From assembly GCF_027497495.1 (NCBI RefSeq), contig NZ_CP114205.1:4216001-4280000 (forward strand): a stretch of 64,000 nucleotides of DNA, written 5' to 3'. The DNA comes from Streptomyces tubercidicus. GTDB taxonomy: Bacteria > Actinomycetota > Actinomycetes > Streptomycetales > Streptomycetaceae. Under the pieces are notes generated by a model. The model was not told the origin of the DNA. It saw nothing but the letters and a program-made list of their open reading frames with translations, and made no database searches. The position numbers and the translations under genes are program-made. This document shows positions 45,146 to 54,778 of this stretch, piece after piece; the stretch's first letter is position 1, and every line of letters begins with the position of its first letter.

Positions 45146-46055
45146 TCAGGGCGCCACAGCGGTTACCGCCGCCGCCCGGTCAACTCCGGGCGCCGCCGGA
45201 CGTTTCGTGCGACGCAGCATTCCGACCCCGATGCCGACGAGCACAAGAACCATCGCGCAGAATGTCAGCACGGTCATGCCCTCTCCCCGGAAAATCCAGG
45301 CGGCGGCCAGGCCGAATACCGGGACGAGCAACGAGAACGGGGCAACAGTCGGCGCGTCATAGGTCCGCAGGAGATATCCCCAGGCGGCGAATCCGAACAG
45401 CGTGGCCCCCCACGCCACATAGAGCGCCGCGCCCACTCCGCCGAGGTTCAGATGCTGGAGCGCCCGCAGGTCCGCGTCCCAGCCCTCAAAGGGAACCGAG
45501 AGCAGCGCGAGCGGAATCGGCGGCACGACGCTCACCCAGACCATGAACCGGAAGGTGTCCGGCGGCGCCGCCTTCCGCATCGCGATATTCGACAGGCCCC
45601 AGCACGCCGCCGCGCCCACCACCAGCAGGAATCCGGCCACGGTGCCGGCCGTCGAGCCCAGCCCGGCCAGCACGATGCCCATCGAGGCGATCACCATGCC
45701 GACGATCTGAGCCCGCCGTGCGCGCTCCCTCAGCAGCACCGCGGCGAAGAGCACGGTGAAGACCGCCTGGCCCTGGAGCACCAGGGAGGCGAGCCCCGGG
45801 GGGCAGCCCCGCGTGCATTCCGATGAACAGCATCCCGAATTTCATGATGCCGAGCGTGATGCCGACCGCAACCACCCAGCGCCAGGCCACTCTTGGCCGC
45901 CCGACGAAGAAGACCGCCGGCAACGCGGCCAGGAGGAATCGCACCGCGGAGAAGAGAAGCGGCGGAAAATCGCGTAACCCGACCTCGATCACCACGAAAT
46001 TCGCACCCCATACAGCGGCGACAACCACCGCCAAAGCAATATGCACGGGCTTCAC
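45146..46055 (-). pseudogene. EamA/DMT-family transporter, frameshifted
   Basis: The two parts make one ten-helix drug/metabolite transporter: KPVHIALAVVVAAVWGANFV to GMHAGLPPG in one frame, and LASLVLQGQAVFTVLFAAVL to the C-terminus in another. The shift lies in a C4G6 run at 45794-45803 on the plus strand and equals one extra base. GTG 46055 with GGAGAAA is the start. It is either a recent pseudogene or a sequencing error in the homopolymer. The gene is divergent from a LysR regulator, as is common for EamA exporters. Confidence 0.8.
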
Positions 46056-46184
46056 GCCAATTTCTCCATGTCCGCACGTCTCCATGTCTCCTGGAAATGC
46101 GCTCCTTCGGGATGCTCCATCCCACCAGTCGCCCGTCACAAGGGCCAGCGAAAGTTCCTAAAGGTGGGGGATTAGCATCGCTTC

Positions 46185-47114
46185 ATGTTCGACCTCAATC
46201 GTCTGCGCGCGCTGCGCGCCGTGGCCACCCACGGCTCGGTGACGGGGGCGGCCGCCGCTCTGGGCTATACGCCGTCCGCCGTCTCCCAGCAGATCGCCAA
46301 GCTGGAGCGCGAGACCGGATCCGAGCTGCTCGACCGGCAGGGCGGCAAGGTGGAACTCACGCCCGCGGCATGGCTGCTCGCGGAGGCGGCGGACGAGGTC
46401 GTGGCGGTGCTGGAGCGGACCCGCTCGCGCCTGGAGGAACAGCGCGACCAGCCCACCGGACGGCTGGTGCTCGCCGCCTTCCCCACGGCCTGCCGCGGCT
46501 TCGCCGCCGCCGCACTCGCCGGCCTCGCCAGGGGCCACCGCGCCCTGGACTGCCGCCTGGTGGAGTCCGACCCCCAGCGCGCCATCGGCCTCGTCGTACG
46601 CGGCGAGGCGGATCTCGCGGTCGTGCACGACTGGCACAACACCCCGCTGACGCTGCCCCCTTCGCTCTCCGTCGCCGAGCTGGGTGAGGACATCGCCGAC
46701 GCCGCGCTGCCCGCAGGACACCCGCTCGCCGACCGGGAGGTGGTGACCCCGTACGACCTGCGGGACGAGCGGTGGATCGGACAGAGCTCAGGGGCCATGT
46801 GCCACGAGTGGCTGGTGCGTTCCTTCGCCGGCCTCGGCATCGCACCGGACATCGCCTACCAGGTCGACGAATACGCCTCCCAAGTGACGCTCCTGGCCGC
46901 CGGTTTGGGCGTCACCATGCTGCCCCGCCTCGGCCGCGCCCCTCTGCCGCCCACCGTCCGCGTGATCCCCATGCAGCCCGCCCCCTCCCGACAGCTCTCC
47001 GCCGTATGGCGCTCCCAGGCCGACCGCCGACCCGCAATCCACGCCACATTGGCGGCGCTACGCGCCCATTGGCCGGGAGGGAATTCCCGCCAGCCGCCCC
47101 GGGAAGCGGCCTGA
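46185..47114 (+). CDS. LysR-family transcriptional regulator
   Basis: A 309-residue regulator: N-terminal helix-turn-helix (LRAVATHGSVTGAAAALGYT, PSAVSQQIAKLERETG) and a two-lobed effector domain (RLVLAAFPTACRGFAAAAL, VVRGEADLAVVHDW, LAAGLGVTMLPRLG). It is divergent from the frameshifted EamA transporter, 129 bases away, and probably activated it in response to the exported compound. Confidence 0.92.
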   Translation: MFDLNRLRALRAVATHGSVTGAAAALGYTPSAVSQQIAKLERETGSELLDRQGGKVELTPAAWLLAEAADEVVAVLERTRSRLEEQRDQPTGRLVLAAFPTACRGFAAAALAGLARGHRALDCRLVESDPQRAIGLVVRGEADLAVVHDWHNTPLTLPPSLSVAELGEDIADAALPAGHPLADREVVTPYDLRDERWIGQSSGAMCHEWLVRSFAGLGIAPDIAYQVDEYASQVTLLAAGLGVTMLPRLGRAPLPPTVRVIPMQPAPSRQLSAVWRSQADRRPAIHATLAALRAHWPGGNSRQPPREAA

Positions 47115-47158
47115 GGCCCGGCCCGCGCACGGCACTGCGGAGTGCCCGCCGCGCCCGG

Positions 47159-48532
47159 TCACGGTGTGCGCCCGGCGGGGCGTCCGGCCGGCACCGGGCG
47201 GCTGGTTTTCCGTCCGCCCGCGGTCCGGCCCAGGGTGAGGGCCAGTCGGCGCACCCTGCGCCAGTCCATCGGCGGCTTGGCGCGGGGTACTCCGGCACGG
47301 TCGCGCGGCAGCCGTACCCGCAGGGCGCCCGGCTCGATACGGCAGCGCACCGGGGCGGGCACGGTGAGCGCCTCGCCGTCGACACCGGCCTGGATGTCGG
47401 CTGCGTCGGCGTGGATGACGACCTCCCGGGCGGTGAGAGAGGTGAGCCCGGGTCCGTTGCCGCCCCGGAGCATCAGAGCCGCCTGGACCGCGCTGTCGAC
47501 CGTGATGCCGAGCACGCCGAGGACCCCGGAATCCAGCCGCTCCCGGTGCCCCAGGCCCGCAGGATCCCCCATCAAGTAGGGGTTGTTGCTGACGAGAACG
47601 GCCTGCGGCCCGTCGATGGTGGTGCCCTCGACGTGCACGCTCAGGTGCGGACCGCTGTGGCCCGTCAGCAGGTCGGGGAGCATCTCCAGCGTCGTCCGGG
47701 CCTTGTCCTCGCGGTAGGCCGGGCTCTGCACCACCGCCGCGTACGCGCCGAACGAGACGTTGTTGACGAAGACACGTTCCGCAACGTCGCTCCGGGGCGC
47801 AGCCACCCCGAGGAAGCCCAGGTCGACGCGGAGTTCGACGCCGTCGGTGAGCGCCTCCAGGCACGTCGAGGGGTCCTCCCGGTCAAGGCCCAGGTCCATG
47901 GCGAAATGGTTGCGCGTCCCGGCGGAGACGACGACGAACGGAACGTCGCGCTCCGCCGCCACCGCCGCGACCAGTGCCTGCGTACCGTCACCACCCGCGA
48001 CCCCCAGCAGGTCGGCCCCGGCGTCGACGGCCCGCCCCGCCAGCCCGGCCACGTCCGTCGGATGCCCGGGATCCAGGAGGACGACCTCCGCGCCGAGGGC
48101 CCTGGCCCGTTCCACCAGGTGGAAGCGCTCCACCTTTCCCCCACCGGAACGCGGATTCATGATCAGGAAAGGGCGCTCCGGAGGAGCGGCCGGGCGCTCG
48201 GGCATCCGGCGGATGTCCTCCGCCAGGGCCGCCCTGCCGACGGAGACCGCGAGCGTCCACAGGGCGAAGGAGACGAGCACCACCCACAGCAGCCCGGCGA
48301 CCACATACAGCACGAGGACGGCGACCGGCGCGAGGACCACGAGCATCAGGGCCAGCACCCGGATGACGCCCCGGTGCGTGAGCACCCACCACACACCGGC
48401 CACGGCGACGAACAGTCCTGCCAGCCCCCCACAGACCAGCAGGATGCTCCGCAGCCCGGCGAACACGACCAGGACCAGCAGCGCGGCCGCCCCCGCCACC
48501 AGAGCCAGGCGCGCGGCCCAGCACTTGTTCAT
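47159..48532 (-). CDS. Diacylglycerol kinase-like lipid kinase
   Basis: A 457-residue protein. Three or four membrane helices fill the first 110 residues (LALVAGAAALLVLVVFAGL and on). The catalytic domain follows: phosphate-binding FLIMNPRSGGGKVE, the GGDGT motif (LLGVAGGDGTQAL), VVSAGTRNHFAMDLG and VFVNNVSFGAYAAVV, all standard for DAGK/sphingosine-kinase-type enzymes that phosphorylate membrane lipids with ATP. A basic tail ends the protein. The membrane-fused form is less common than the soluble one. Start ATG is behind GGGAGG. Confidence 0.88.
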   Translation of the reverse strand: MNKCWAARLALVAGAAALLVLVVFAGLRSILLVCGGLAGLFVAVAGVWWVLTHRGVIRVLALMLVVLAPVAVLVLYVVAGLLWVVLVSFALWTLAVSVGRAALAEDIRRMPERPAAPPERPFLIMNPRSGGGKVERFHLVERARALGAEVVLLDPGHPTDVAGLAGRAVDAGADLLGVAGGDGTQALVAAVAAERDVPFVVVSAGTRNHFAMDLGLDREDPSTCLEALTDGVELRVDLGFLGVAAPRSDVAERVFVNNVSFGAYAAVVQSPAYREDKARTTLEMLPDLLTGHSGPHLSVHVEGTTIDGPQAVLVSNNPYLMGDPAGLGHRERLDSGVLGVLGITVDSAVQAALMLRGGNGPGLTSLTAREVVIHADAADIQAGVDGEALTVPAPVRCRIEPGALRVRLPRDRAGVPRAKPPMDWRRVRRLALTLGRTAGGRKTSRPVPAGRPAGRTP

Positions 48533-48643
48533 GCGCTCGCACCTCCCGTCCGATGCGGTGCCCCGCGCACTTCCATTGGACCCGCGCGGCGCGGAATGCG
48601 CATCATCCGGGCGGCATCACCCCGTGACCGGCCGACGGGCGGG

Positions 48644-49279
48644 TCAGAAGTCGTACGGCTTCTCGGTGTTCCAGTTCAGCACGTCGGCCTCGTTCCAGCT
48701 GAACTGCGGCTTGTCGCCCTTGATGGCGACGGAGTAGGACGGGCCGTCGTGACCGTCGGCGCCGCGCAGGGCGAGGGAGAACGACTGTGCCGTGTGGTTC
48801 TTCGAGCCGTAGTCGAAGAGGTTCACCGCGCTGTATACCTTGCCGCCGGGCTGGAGCGTGATGTGCTTGTCGCCGCCCGAGGGGTCCTTCTTGGAGTGCG
48901 GCAGCGCGGTGCTGTCGACGTCGCCGAGCTTCACGGTCGGGTACGAGGTGACCCAGCACGGCTTGCTGCCCTTGTTGGACGCGGTGACCAGCAGGTGCTC
49001 GCCCTGCTGCCCGGCGAACCGGTGCTCCGCGGTGAGCAGCATCTCGTCGCCGCGGCACTGCTCGGCACCGGCCGTGGTGCCGTCGCCCGCGGCCTCGTCC
49101 GTCCCGCCCGAGGCGTTCGTCGAGCGCGCACCGCCCTTGGCGTCACCGCCGCTGTTGACCTGCGCCGAGCCGCCCGCCGCCTTCGAGTCCGCGTCGGCGC
49201 CACCGCAGGCGGTCAGGCCCAGCGCCAGCGCGGCGGTGACGGCGGCCAGGGCGGCGGTACGAATCCGGGAAGTACGCAT
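48644..49279 (-). CDS. DUF4232-type lipoprotein
   Basis: A 211-residue lipoprotein: signal peptide with lipobox LGLTAC, an Ala/Gly/Ser spacer, then a DUF4232-like domain of about 135 residues (MLLTAEHRFAGQQGEHLLVT, KPCWVTSYPTVKLG, LQPGGKVYSAVNLF) with two Cys that probably pair. These proteins are abundant on the Streptomyces surface; their role is not known. Start ATG is behind GGGGGAA. Confidence 0.87.
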   Translation of the reverse strand: MRTSRIRTAALAAVTAALALGLTACGGADADSKAAGGSAQVNSGGDAKGGARSTNASGGTDEAAGDGTTAGAEQCRGDEMLLTAEHRFAGQQGEHLLVTASNKGSKPCWVTSYPTVKLGDVDSTALPHSKKDPSGGDKHITLQPGGKVYSAVNLFDYGSKNHTAQSFSLALRGADGHDGPSYSVAIKGDKPQFSWNEADVLNWNTEKPYDF

Positions 49280-49427
49280 GATCGGGTTCCCCCTGCATCT
49301 CGTGCGGGAGTCTTCTTGGCCGTTCCCGCGGTGTGGACACCACTTTTCCCGGGGCCGCTGACGTTCCGGAAACGCCTCACTACCGTCCCGTAAGCAATCC
49401 GCGAGAACGGACCCGCAGGCCCACGTC

Positions 49428-50378
49428 CTACGCGTCGCCCGCCCCCTTGACCCCGGCCGGGTCGAGGGAGTCCACGTCCTCCATGAAGCTCAGCATCCGG
49501 GCGTTGACCAGGTCGGGGTGGTCGATCTGCGGGCCGTGGCCCGTCGCGGCGATGATCTCGGCGCGGGCTCCGGGGATCAGCCGCGGCACCCGTTCCAGCT
49601 GGCGCTGCGGGTGTACCAGCAGGCTGCGCTTGCCCATGATGAGGGAGAGCGGGGTCCGTATGGAGCGCAGCGCGTCCTCGGTCAGCGGCAGCGGTGCGGG
49701 GCGGCGGATCCGGAAGGCGCGGGCGCCCGCCTGGCTCCACTTGCGCAGCTCGGGAACGGCGATGGCCGGTTGCTCCAGCCAGGAGGCGAGGCGCGGACGC
49801 AGCGCCGTGGGGGCGAAGCTGGCGAAGAGGCTGACGAAGACCCAGGCGAAGAAGCGCAGGCCCACCTTCTCCAGGCCGCCGGGGTCGAGGGCGGTGACCG
49901 ACGCGAGCCGTCCGGGCCGGCGGTGGGCCATGTTGAGCACCAGCCAGCCGCCGTACGAGGAGCCGACCAGGTGGACCCGGTCGAGGCCGAGGGCGTCGAG
50001 CGCCTCGTCGAGCCACTGGGCGGCGCGCTCCGGCTGCCACATGGGCTCGCGGTGGACGCTGCGCCCGGCGTCGCCGGGGGTGTCGAGCGCGTAGACGGGC
50101 CGTTCGGCGCTGAGCGCGGGGGTGTTGGGGTACCACATCGCCGAGCAGTAGCCCGCGCCGTGGATCAGGACCACCGGCGTACGGGACTCGGCTGCCGGGT
50201 CCGCGGGGCCGTACCGGTAGACGTGCGTGGTGCCGAAGCTGGTCTCGACGTCCGTCTCGGAGCGGGCGGGCGCCCCCATCGCGTAGACGGCGTCGCAGGT
50301 GGCGAAGTACCGGTCGCGCAGCGCGTCGTTCACGTAGCGGCCGACATCGCGGCGCACACGGGTCGGGTTCTCGGGCAC
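49428..50378 (-). CDS. Alpha/beta hydrolase
   Basis: A 316-residue hydrolase: oxyanion segment LIHGAGYCSAMW, nucleophile elbow LVGSSYGGWL, acid in IMGKRSLL region and His in ATGHGPQIDHP. Start GTG 50378 lies six bases after GGAGG. It is divergent from a TetR regulator, and the shared region is full of GGTAC half-sites, so the regulator most likely represses it until a substrate-like ligand appears. No signal peptide, so it acts in the cytoplasm. Confidence 0.9.
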   Translation of the reverse strand: MPENPTRVRRDVGRYVNDALRDRYFATCDAVYAMGAPARSETDVETSFGTTHVYRYGPADPAAESRTPVVLIHGAGYCSAMWYPNTPALSAERPVYALDTPGDAGRSVHREPMWQPERAAQWLDEALDALGLDRVHLVGSSYGGWLVLNMAHRRPGRLASVTALDPGGLEKVGLRFFAWVFVSLFASFAPTALRPRLASWLEQPAIAVPELRKWSQAGARAFRIRRPAPLPLTEDALRSIRTPLSLIMGKRSLLVHPQRQLERVPRLIPGARAEIIAATGHGPQIDHPDLVNARMLSFMEDVDSLDPAGVKGAGDA

Positions 50379-50416
50379 GGGGCACCTCCAGGGAGATCCG
50401 TTTTTCGTGATACGAA

Positions 50417-50444
50417 CGTACCACGATGTTGGTACGGCGGTACC
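50417..50444. promoter_or_regulatory. GGTAC/GTACC operator array
   Basis: CGTACCA (50417-50423) pairs with TGGTACG (50430-50436), and GGTAC (50431-50435) pairs again with GTACC (50440-50444). The overlapping inverted repeats lie between the divergent hydrolase and TetR genes and are the likely TetR operator. Confidence 0.65.
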
Positions 50445-50510
50445 ATAAAGAGGTCCGGAGGAGGGAGCCGGGCCGCGAACCCCACACCGACGGGCGGGAG
50501 ATACCGGCAC

Positions 50511-51122
50511 ATGCCGAAGCACGTGAACCACGAGGAACGGCGCGCCCAGATCGCCGAGGCGCTCATCCAGGTCGCGGGACGCCGAGGACTGCACGCCGTC
50601 GGCATGCGCGACGTGGCCGCCGAGGCCGGTGTGTCACTCCGGCTCGTCCAGTACTACTTCGAGACCAAGGAGAAGCTGCTCTTCTACGGGCTCCAGCACC
50701 TGACCACCCGCTTCACCGCACGGGTGGGCGCCCGCCTGCGCGCCGTCGGCCCGAACCCGGGCCCGCGCGCGAGCATCGAGGCGCTGCTGCTGGCCTCCCT
50801 CCCCACCGACGAGGAGAGCCGCACCTTCCACCTCCTCTACAGCTCCTACGCGATCCTGTCCGTGACCGACGACGCGCTGGCCGCCCAGCCCTTCATCGAC
50901 AAGCCCGAGGCCGCCGAGGACGCCCTGACCGGCCTGCTCGAACAGGCCCAGGCGTCCCGCCTGGCCGATCCCGGCGCCGACACCCGCACGGAGGCGATCA
51001 GCCTGCTCGCGATGACGGCGACCATGGGCACCAGCATCCTCGTGGGCCAGCGAAGCCCGGAGTCGGCCATCGCGGTACTCCACCACCACCTGGACCGGAT
51101 CTTCACGACCCCGGAGGCGTAG
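50511..51122 (+). CDS. TetR-family transcriptional regulator
   Basis: A 203-residue repressor-type protein. The helix-turn-helix is at residues 10-55 (EERRAQIAEALIQVAGRRGL, MRDVAAEAGVSLRLVQYYF) and ends in the usual FETKEKLL. The C-terminal helical bundle should bind a ligand and dimerise. Start ATG follows GGGAG at 11 bases. Divergent from the hydrolase gene with GGTAC inverted repeats between. Confidence 0.9.
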   Translation: MPKHVNHEERRAQIAEALIQVAGRRGLHAVGMRDVAAEAGVSLRLVQYYFETKEKLLFYGLQHLTTRFTARVGARLRAVGPNPGPRASIEALLLASLPTDEESRTFHLLYSSYAILSVTDDALAAQPFIDKPEAAEDALTGLLEQAQASRLADPGADTRTEAISLLAMTATMGTSILVGQRSPESAIAVLHHHLDRIFTTPEA

Positions 51123-51460
51123 ACGGCTGGAGAGGGCCCAACTTCACGCGCTGTTGCGGTACTTGCCGCCGTCCTGCCAACTCGTCCAGGGTTTAGGCCG
51201 TATGCGTTTCTGAACCCCTTACCGGCCGCCCTCGGCCTGATAGCCGTCACCGTCACCGTCGCCGGCGCCTGGCTGGGGCTGTTCCTGATCGGCAGCATCC
51301 AGGTCCCCGTCGGCCCGATGGACACCAGCTTTGGACACCAGCTACGGCCCCCTCACTCCAACGGTGCGTATCGGATGGCGACCCCGTCCGCCCCGTTCCT
51401 AGCCTGGGCTGGTGCGTGCGATTCGTTGGGAACGCGCGAGCCACTCAGAGAGGTCACAGC
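51123..51460 (+). other. Intergenic region with a hydrophobic fragment
   Basis: About 340 bases without a convincing gene. One plus-strand frame (about 51190-51315) encodes a membrane-like stretch, ALGLIAVTVTVAGAWLGLFL, without a start codon or ribosome site, perhaps the relic of a small membrane protein. Near 51410-51460 a leader with GAGAGG serves the next gene. Confidence 0.35.
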
Positions 51461-51790
51461 ATGTCCCGCACCAAGCTCCTCGTCCTGGCCACCGCCCCCG
51501 CGTTGGCCATCGGTCTGGCGTCCCCCGCACTCGCCGTGAACGCGACCGACCACCCCCGCGTCGTCACTGCAGAGAGCCCGGTCCGGTTCATCGGGGCCAA
51601 CCAGACCGAGACCGTCACCGTCACCTGCCCCCGGGGCACCTTTGCCCTCAGCGGTGGCTGGAGCGTGTCCTCCGCCAGCATCGACGTGACGGGCAACCGC
51701 GCGGCGGGCGACAGACGGTGGCAGATCCGCTTCCAGAACGAGTCGAATCAATCCGGCAGGGTGCAGGCCTTCGCCCGCTGCGCGTACTGA
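51461..51790 (+). CDS. Small secreted protein
   Basis: A 109-residue exported protein with a clean signal peptide (MSRTKLLVLATAPALAIGLA, cleaved after ALA). The mature part is beta-rich with two Cys (TVTCPRGTFALSGGW and FARCAY) that likely form a disulfide closing the domain. I recognise no family with certainty. Start ATG is behind GAGAGG. The lipase-like gene follows in the same direction after 119 bases. Confidence 0.8.
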   Translation: MSRTKLLVLATAPALAIGLASPALAVNATDHPRVVTAESPVRFIGANQTETVTVTCPRGTFALSGGWSVSSASIDVTGNRAAGDRRWQIRFQNESNQSGRVQAFARCAY

Positions 51791-51909
51791 CACACAGCAC
51801 TCACGTCCGGGCGCCCCTCGGCCGACGGGGCGCCCGCCCGGCCCGTCCCCGGATGCCAGTACGAAGCTGCCGCGTCCCCCTCCGCTCCGCTGACCTGCAA
51901 GGAGTCTCC

Positions 51910-53484
51910 ATGACGAAGGCGCCCCAGTCTGCCCCGACTCCCGCCCAGGTCACCATGACCCTCTCGGCGATCGCAGCCACGGCGGCGACCCCGCGTCCGT
52001 CAGGTGAATCCCAGCAAGAGCAGCTCCAGCGCGCCAGGCTGGGCATCACCGCGCAACTCAACAACGCCGGCCTCGCCACGGGCAGCACGTGGGAGCTGAT
52101 GTGGCTGGCGCTCAGCCCGGACAACGCGAACCTCGCGTACATCGCCTGGAACTCCGACGGCTCGAACCAGATCGCCGTGGCCATCCGCGGCACGATCGAC
52201 AATCCCATCGACATGATGGAGGACCTCGACGTCGGCACGGTGGTGCCGTTCACCGCCGGCGGATCGACGGACATCGCCATCTCGGCCGGCGCCATGGCCG
52301 CGTTCACGCAGATCATCACCGCGCGCGGCATCACGGCTGTGGCCCCCGAGCAGGCACAGGGCGGCGAGTCCGGCCGGCCGGAGATCGTCCTCCCTTCGGA
52401 CACCACGCTGGTGCAGGCACTCTCCGACCTCCTGATGTCCGTACCGTCCTCCCCTCAGCCCACCCTCTACGTGACCGGCCACAGCCTCGGCGGCTGCATC
52501 GCCACCACGCTGGGCACGTACCTTCAGGCCCAGACCATCCAGCCGAACACGCCGCGGCTGGCACTCGTCACCTTCGCCGCCCCCACCGCCGGTCTGAAGA
52601 GCTTTGCCGATTACCTCGGCTCCCGGCCATGGAGCCTGAACGAGCGCTGGGTCAACGCATACGACCTGGTCCCGCGCGCCTGGTCCGATCTGCTGACGGC
52701 CAAGAGCTGGTACCCGGCCCCGGGCCCGACGGCGAACGACGAGGTGAAAGTCCTGCTGTCGGTGATCGACGGGCTCCGGAAGGACAACGCCTACGTTCAG
52801 CCCAATGCCACCAACCCCAAGACGGTGAACGCGAACTACTCCAAGTACGACAGCGGGCTCGTCAACCACACCACCGCCGACTTCCTGGGCCAGGTCGCGT
52901 TCCAGCACGCCAACTCCACGTACCTGACCCTGCTGGGCGCGCCCGTCGTCCCTGCCGGCCCGGTGGTGACCTCGGTGAGTCCCACCTACGGGTGGGGCGG
53001 TAAGTCGGTCACCGTCACCATCAAGGGCAGCGGATTCACCAAGGACAGTGTTGTCGACTTCGGCCCGATCCCGTGCGCTGTGTTCGACGTCGACCCGTCC
53101 GGTACGCAGATCATCGCGACCGCGCCCGACGGACACGGCATCGTCGACGTTCGCGTCACCACGATGCTCGGCACGTCGCCCGCCGTGCCGCTGGGGCGGT
53201 TCGCCTACGACGGCGGACCCGCGCCCGTGGTGGTCAGCGGGATCTCCCCGCGCAGCGGGACGGCCGGCACTCAGGTCACCATCAGCGGCTCGGGTTTCGC
53301 AGCCGGGGCGGCCGTGCGGATCAAGGACGTCGCCTTGAGCGCGGTCACCGTCGTGTCACCGACCCAGATCACGGCGAAGGTGCCGCTTCGGCGGCCGGAG
53401 TGGAAGACGGTGGACATCACCGTGACGGTCGGCGTGGCCACGTCGCCTACCAGCCCGGCCGACGAATTCACGTACACCGGTTGA
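51910..53484 (+). CDS. Class 3 lipase-like hydrolase with IPT/TIG domains
   Basis: A 524-residue protein. Residues 30-345 are a class 3 lipase fold with the motif VTGHSLGGC (Ser192), a mobile-lid-like region before it and FAAPTAGLKSF after it. Two IPT/TIG immunoglobulin-like domains follow (VTSVSPTYGWGGKSVTVTIK near 360 and VSGISPRSGTAGTQVTISGS near 445). There is no visible signal peptide, which is odd for a lipase with TIG domains; another export route or cytoplasmic action is possible. Start ATG is behind AAGGAGT. Confidence 0.87.
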   Translation: MTKAPQSAPTPAQVTMTLSAIAATAATPRPSGESQQEQLQRARLGITAQLNNAGLATGSTWELMWLALSPDNANLAYIAWNSDGSNQIAVAIRGTIDNPIDMMEDLDVGTVVPFTAGGSTDIAISAGAMAAFTQIITARGITAVAPEQAQGGESGRPEIVLPSDTTLVQALSDLLMSVPSSPQPTLYVTGHSLGGCIATTLGTYLQAQTIQPNTPRLALVTFAAPTAGLKSFADYLGSRPWSLNERWVNAYDLVPRAWSDLLTAKSWYPAPGPTANDEVKVLLSVIDGLRKDNAYVQPNATNPKTVNANYSKYDSGLVNHTTADFLGQVAFQHANSTYLTLLGAPVVPAGPVVTSVSPTYGWGGKSVTVTIKGSGFTKDSVVDFGPIPCAVFDVDPSGTQIIATAPDGHGIVDVRVTTMLGTSPAVPLGRFAYDGGPAPVVVSGISPRSGTAGTQVTISGSGFAAGAAVRIKDVALSAVTVVSPTQITAKVPLRRPEWKTVDITVTVGVATSPTSPADEFTYTG

Positions 53485-53643
53485 GCCCAGGGCGGGGCCG
53501 GCATTCGACGCGAGCGCGTTCAGACACGGTCCGCAGGCTCCGCCCCCGCCGACACCGTGAGCCCGGCCGTCTCGGCAGCGATGGCCGGGGTAGGCATCGA
53601 CGTGCACCGGTCCAGACCAGGTCCTCCGAGGCGTTGATGGACG

Positions 53644-54366
53644 TCAGTTGCAGCAGTCGCAGCCGGGGCGGCATCCGCACGCGTCCGCCTCGGTGTCGGC
53701 GGACGGCACCGTCACGGCAGCCGGGGCCGCGCAGCAGCCCCTGCCCTGCCAGGCGTCGCGGCCTTCCTTGACGGCGATGGCGGCGATGACCAGAGCTGCG
53801 ATGGGGTCCGCCCAAGACCAACCCAGGGTGGCGTTGAGCACCAGGCCGACGAGGAGGACGGCGGACAGGTACGTGCACAGGAGCGTCTGCTTGGAGTCGG
53901 CGACGGCCGAGACGGAACCGAGCTCGCGTCCGGCCTTGCGCTGGGCCGCGGACAGGAACGGCATCATCACGAGCGAGAGGGCAGCGATGACGATGCCGGG
54001 AACGGAGCGGTCGGCCTCACCGGTGCCGGCCAGTGCCCGGATGGCGTCAACGGCGACGTAGGTGGCGAGGGCGAAGAAGGAGACGGCGATGATCCGCAGG
54101 GTGGTCTTCTCCCGTGCCTCGCGCAGGGCGTGGTCGCGGGCGGAGAACTGCCAGGCGACCGCACTGGCGGAGGAGACCTCGATGACCGAGTCGAGGCCGA
54201 AGCCGATCAGCGCGGTGGAGGAGGCGATCGTCCCGGCGGTGATCGCGACGATCGCTTCCATCGCGTTGTAGGTGATGGTGGCCGCGACCAGCCACCGTAT
54301 GCGGCGGGCGAGCGCCTCCCGGCGGGCCGGGGCCGGGCCTGTGCCGAGGGGAATCCCGGCGGTCAT
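53644..54366 (-). CDS. Cation diffusion facilitator with Cys-rich tail
   Basis: A 240-residue metal exporter of the CDF superfamily: six membrane helices (IRWLVAATITYNAMEAIVAI, IGFGLDSVIEVSS, with a second metal-site Asp in VADSKQTLLCTYLS). The last 35 residues hold CC, then DACGCRPGCDCCN, eight Cys in all, fit to bind soft metals such as Cd, Pb or Zn. Its ATG shares one base with the stop of the CmtR-type sensor gene (TGATG), so the two are coupled. Confidence 0.87.
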   Translation of the reverse strand: MTAGIPLGTGPAPARREALARRIRWLVAATITYNAMEAIVAITAGTIASSTALIGFGLDSVIEVSSASAVAWQFSARDHALREAREKTTLRIIAVSFFALATYVAVDAIRALAGTGEADRSVPGIVIAALSLVMMPFLSAAQRKAGRELGSVSAVADSKQTLLCTYLSAVLLVGLVLNATLGWSWADPIAALVIAAIAVKEGRDAWQGRGCCAAPAAVTVPSADTEADACGCRPGCDCCN

Positions 54367-54701
54367 CAGCAGCAGCCCTTCGTCTCCGCGTCCGGGCAGG
54401 TCTTGTCTGCCTCGACCGCGAGCACGGTGGTGCGCAGGTCGTCCAGCGCATGGCCCAGGCGTGCGTCGGCGAGTTCGTAGCGACTGCGACGGCCCTCGGG
54501 CACGGCCACGACAAGCCCGCAATCACGCAGACACGCCAGCTGGTTGGACAGCCGGGTCCGCGAGATGCCGAGTGCCTCGGCGAGGTCGGAGGGGTAGGCG
54601 GGGGCCTCGCGCAGCGCGAGCAGCAGTCGGCAGCGGATCGGATCGGCCAGCGCCCGCCCGAACCGGGTCAGGGCGTCGAGGTCGGTGGCGAGGGTCAGCA
54701 T
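54366..54701 (-). CDS. cmtR: CmtR-type ArsR-family metal sensor
   Basis: A 111-residue ArsR/SmtB repressor. Its metal ligands fall at Cys57 and Cys61 (in LACLRDCGL) and Cys102 (in DKTCPD), the same positions as in Mycobacterium tuberculosis CmtR, which senses Cd(II) and Pb(II); the C-terminus adds two more Cys. The winged helix is LAEALGISRTRLSNQL. It should release DNA when it binds metal and allow expression of the coupled CDF exporter. No ribosome site precedes ATG 54701, so the transcript may be leaderless. Confidence 0.88.
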   Translation of the reverse strand: MLTLATDLDALTRFGRALADPIRCRLLLALREAPAYPSDLAEALGISRTRLSNQLACLRDCGLVVAVPEGRRSRYELADARLGHALDDLRTTVLAVEADKTCPDAETKGCC

Positions 54702-54778
54702 GGAAGAGACGATACACGTTTGCTTGAATCCATGAATCTGTGAACTATCGTCGCCCGCTGCCCCGTGCAGCGTGCTGA

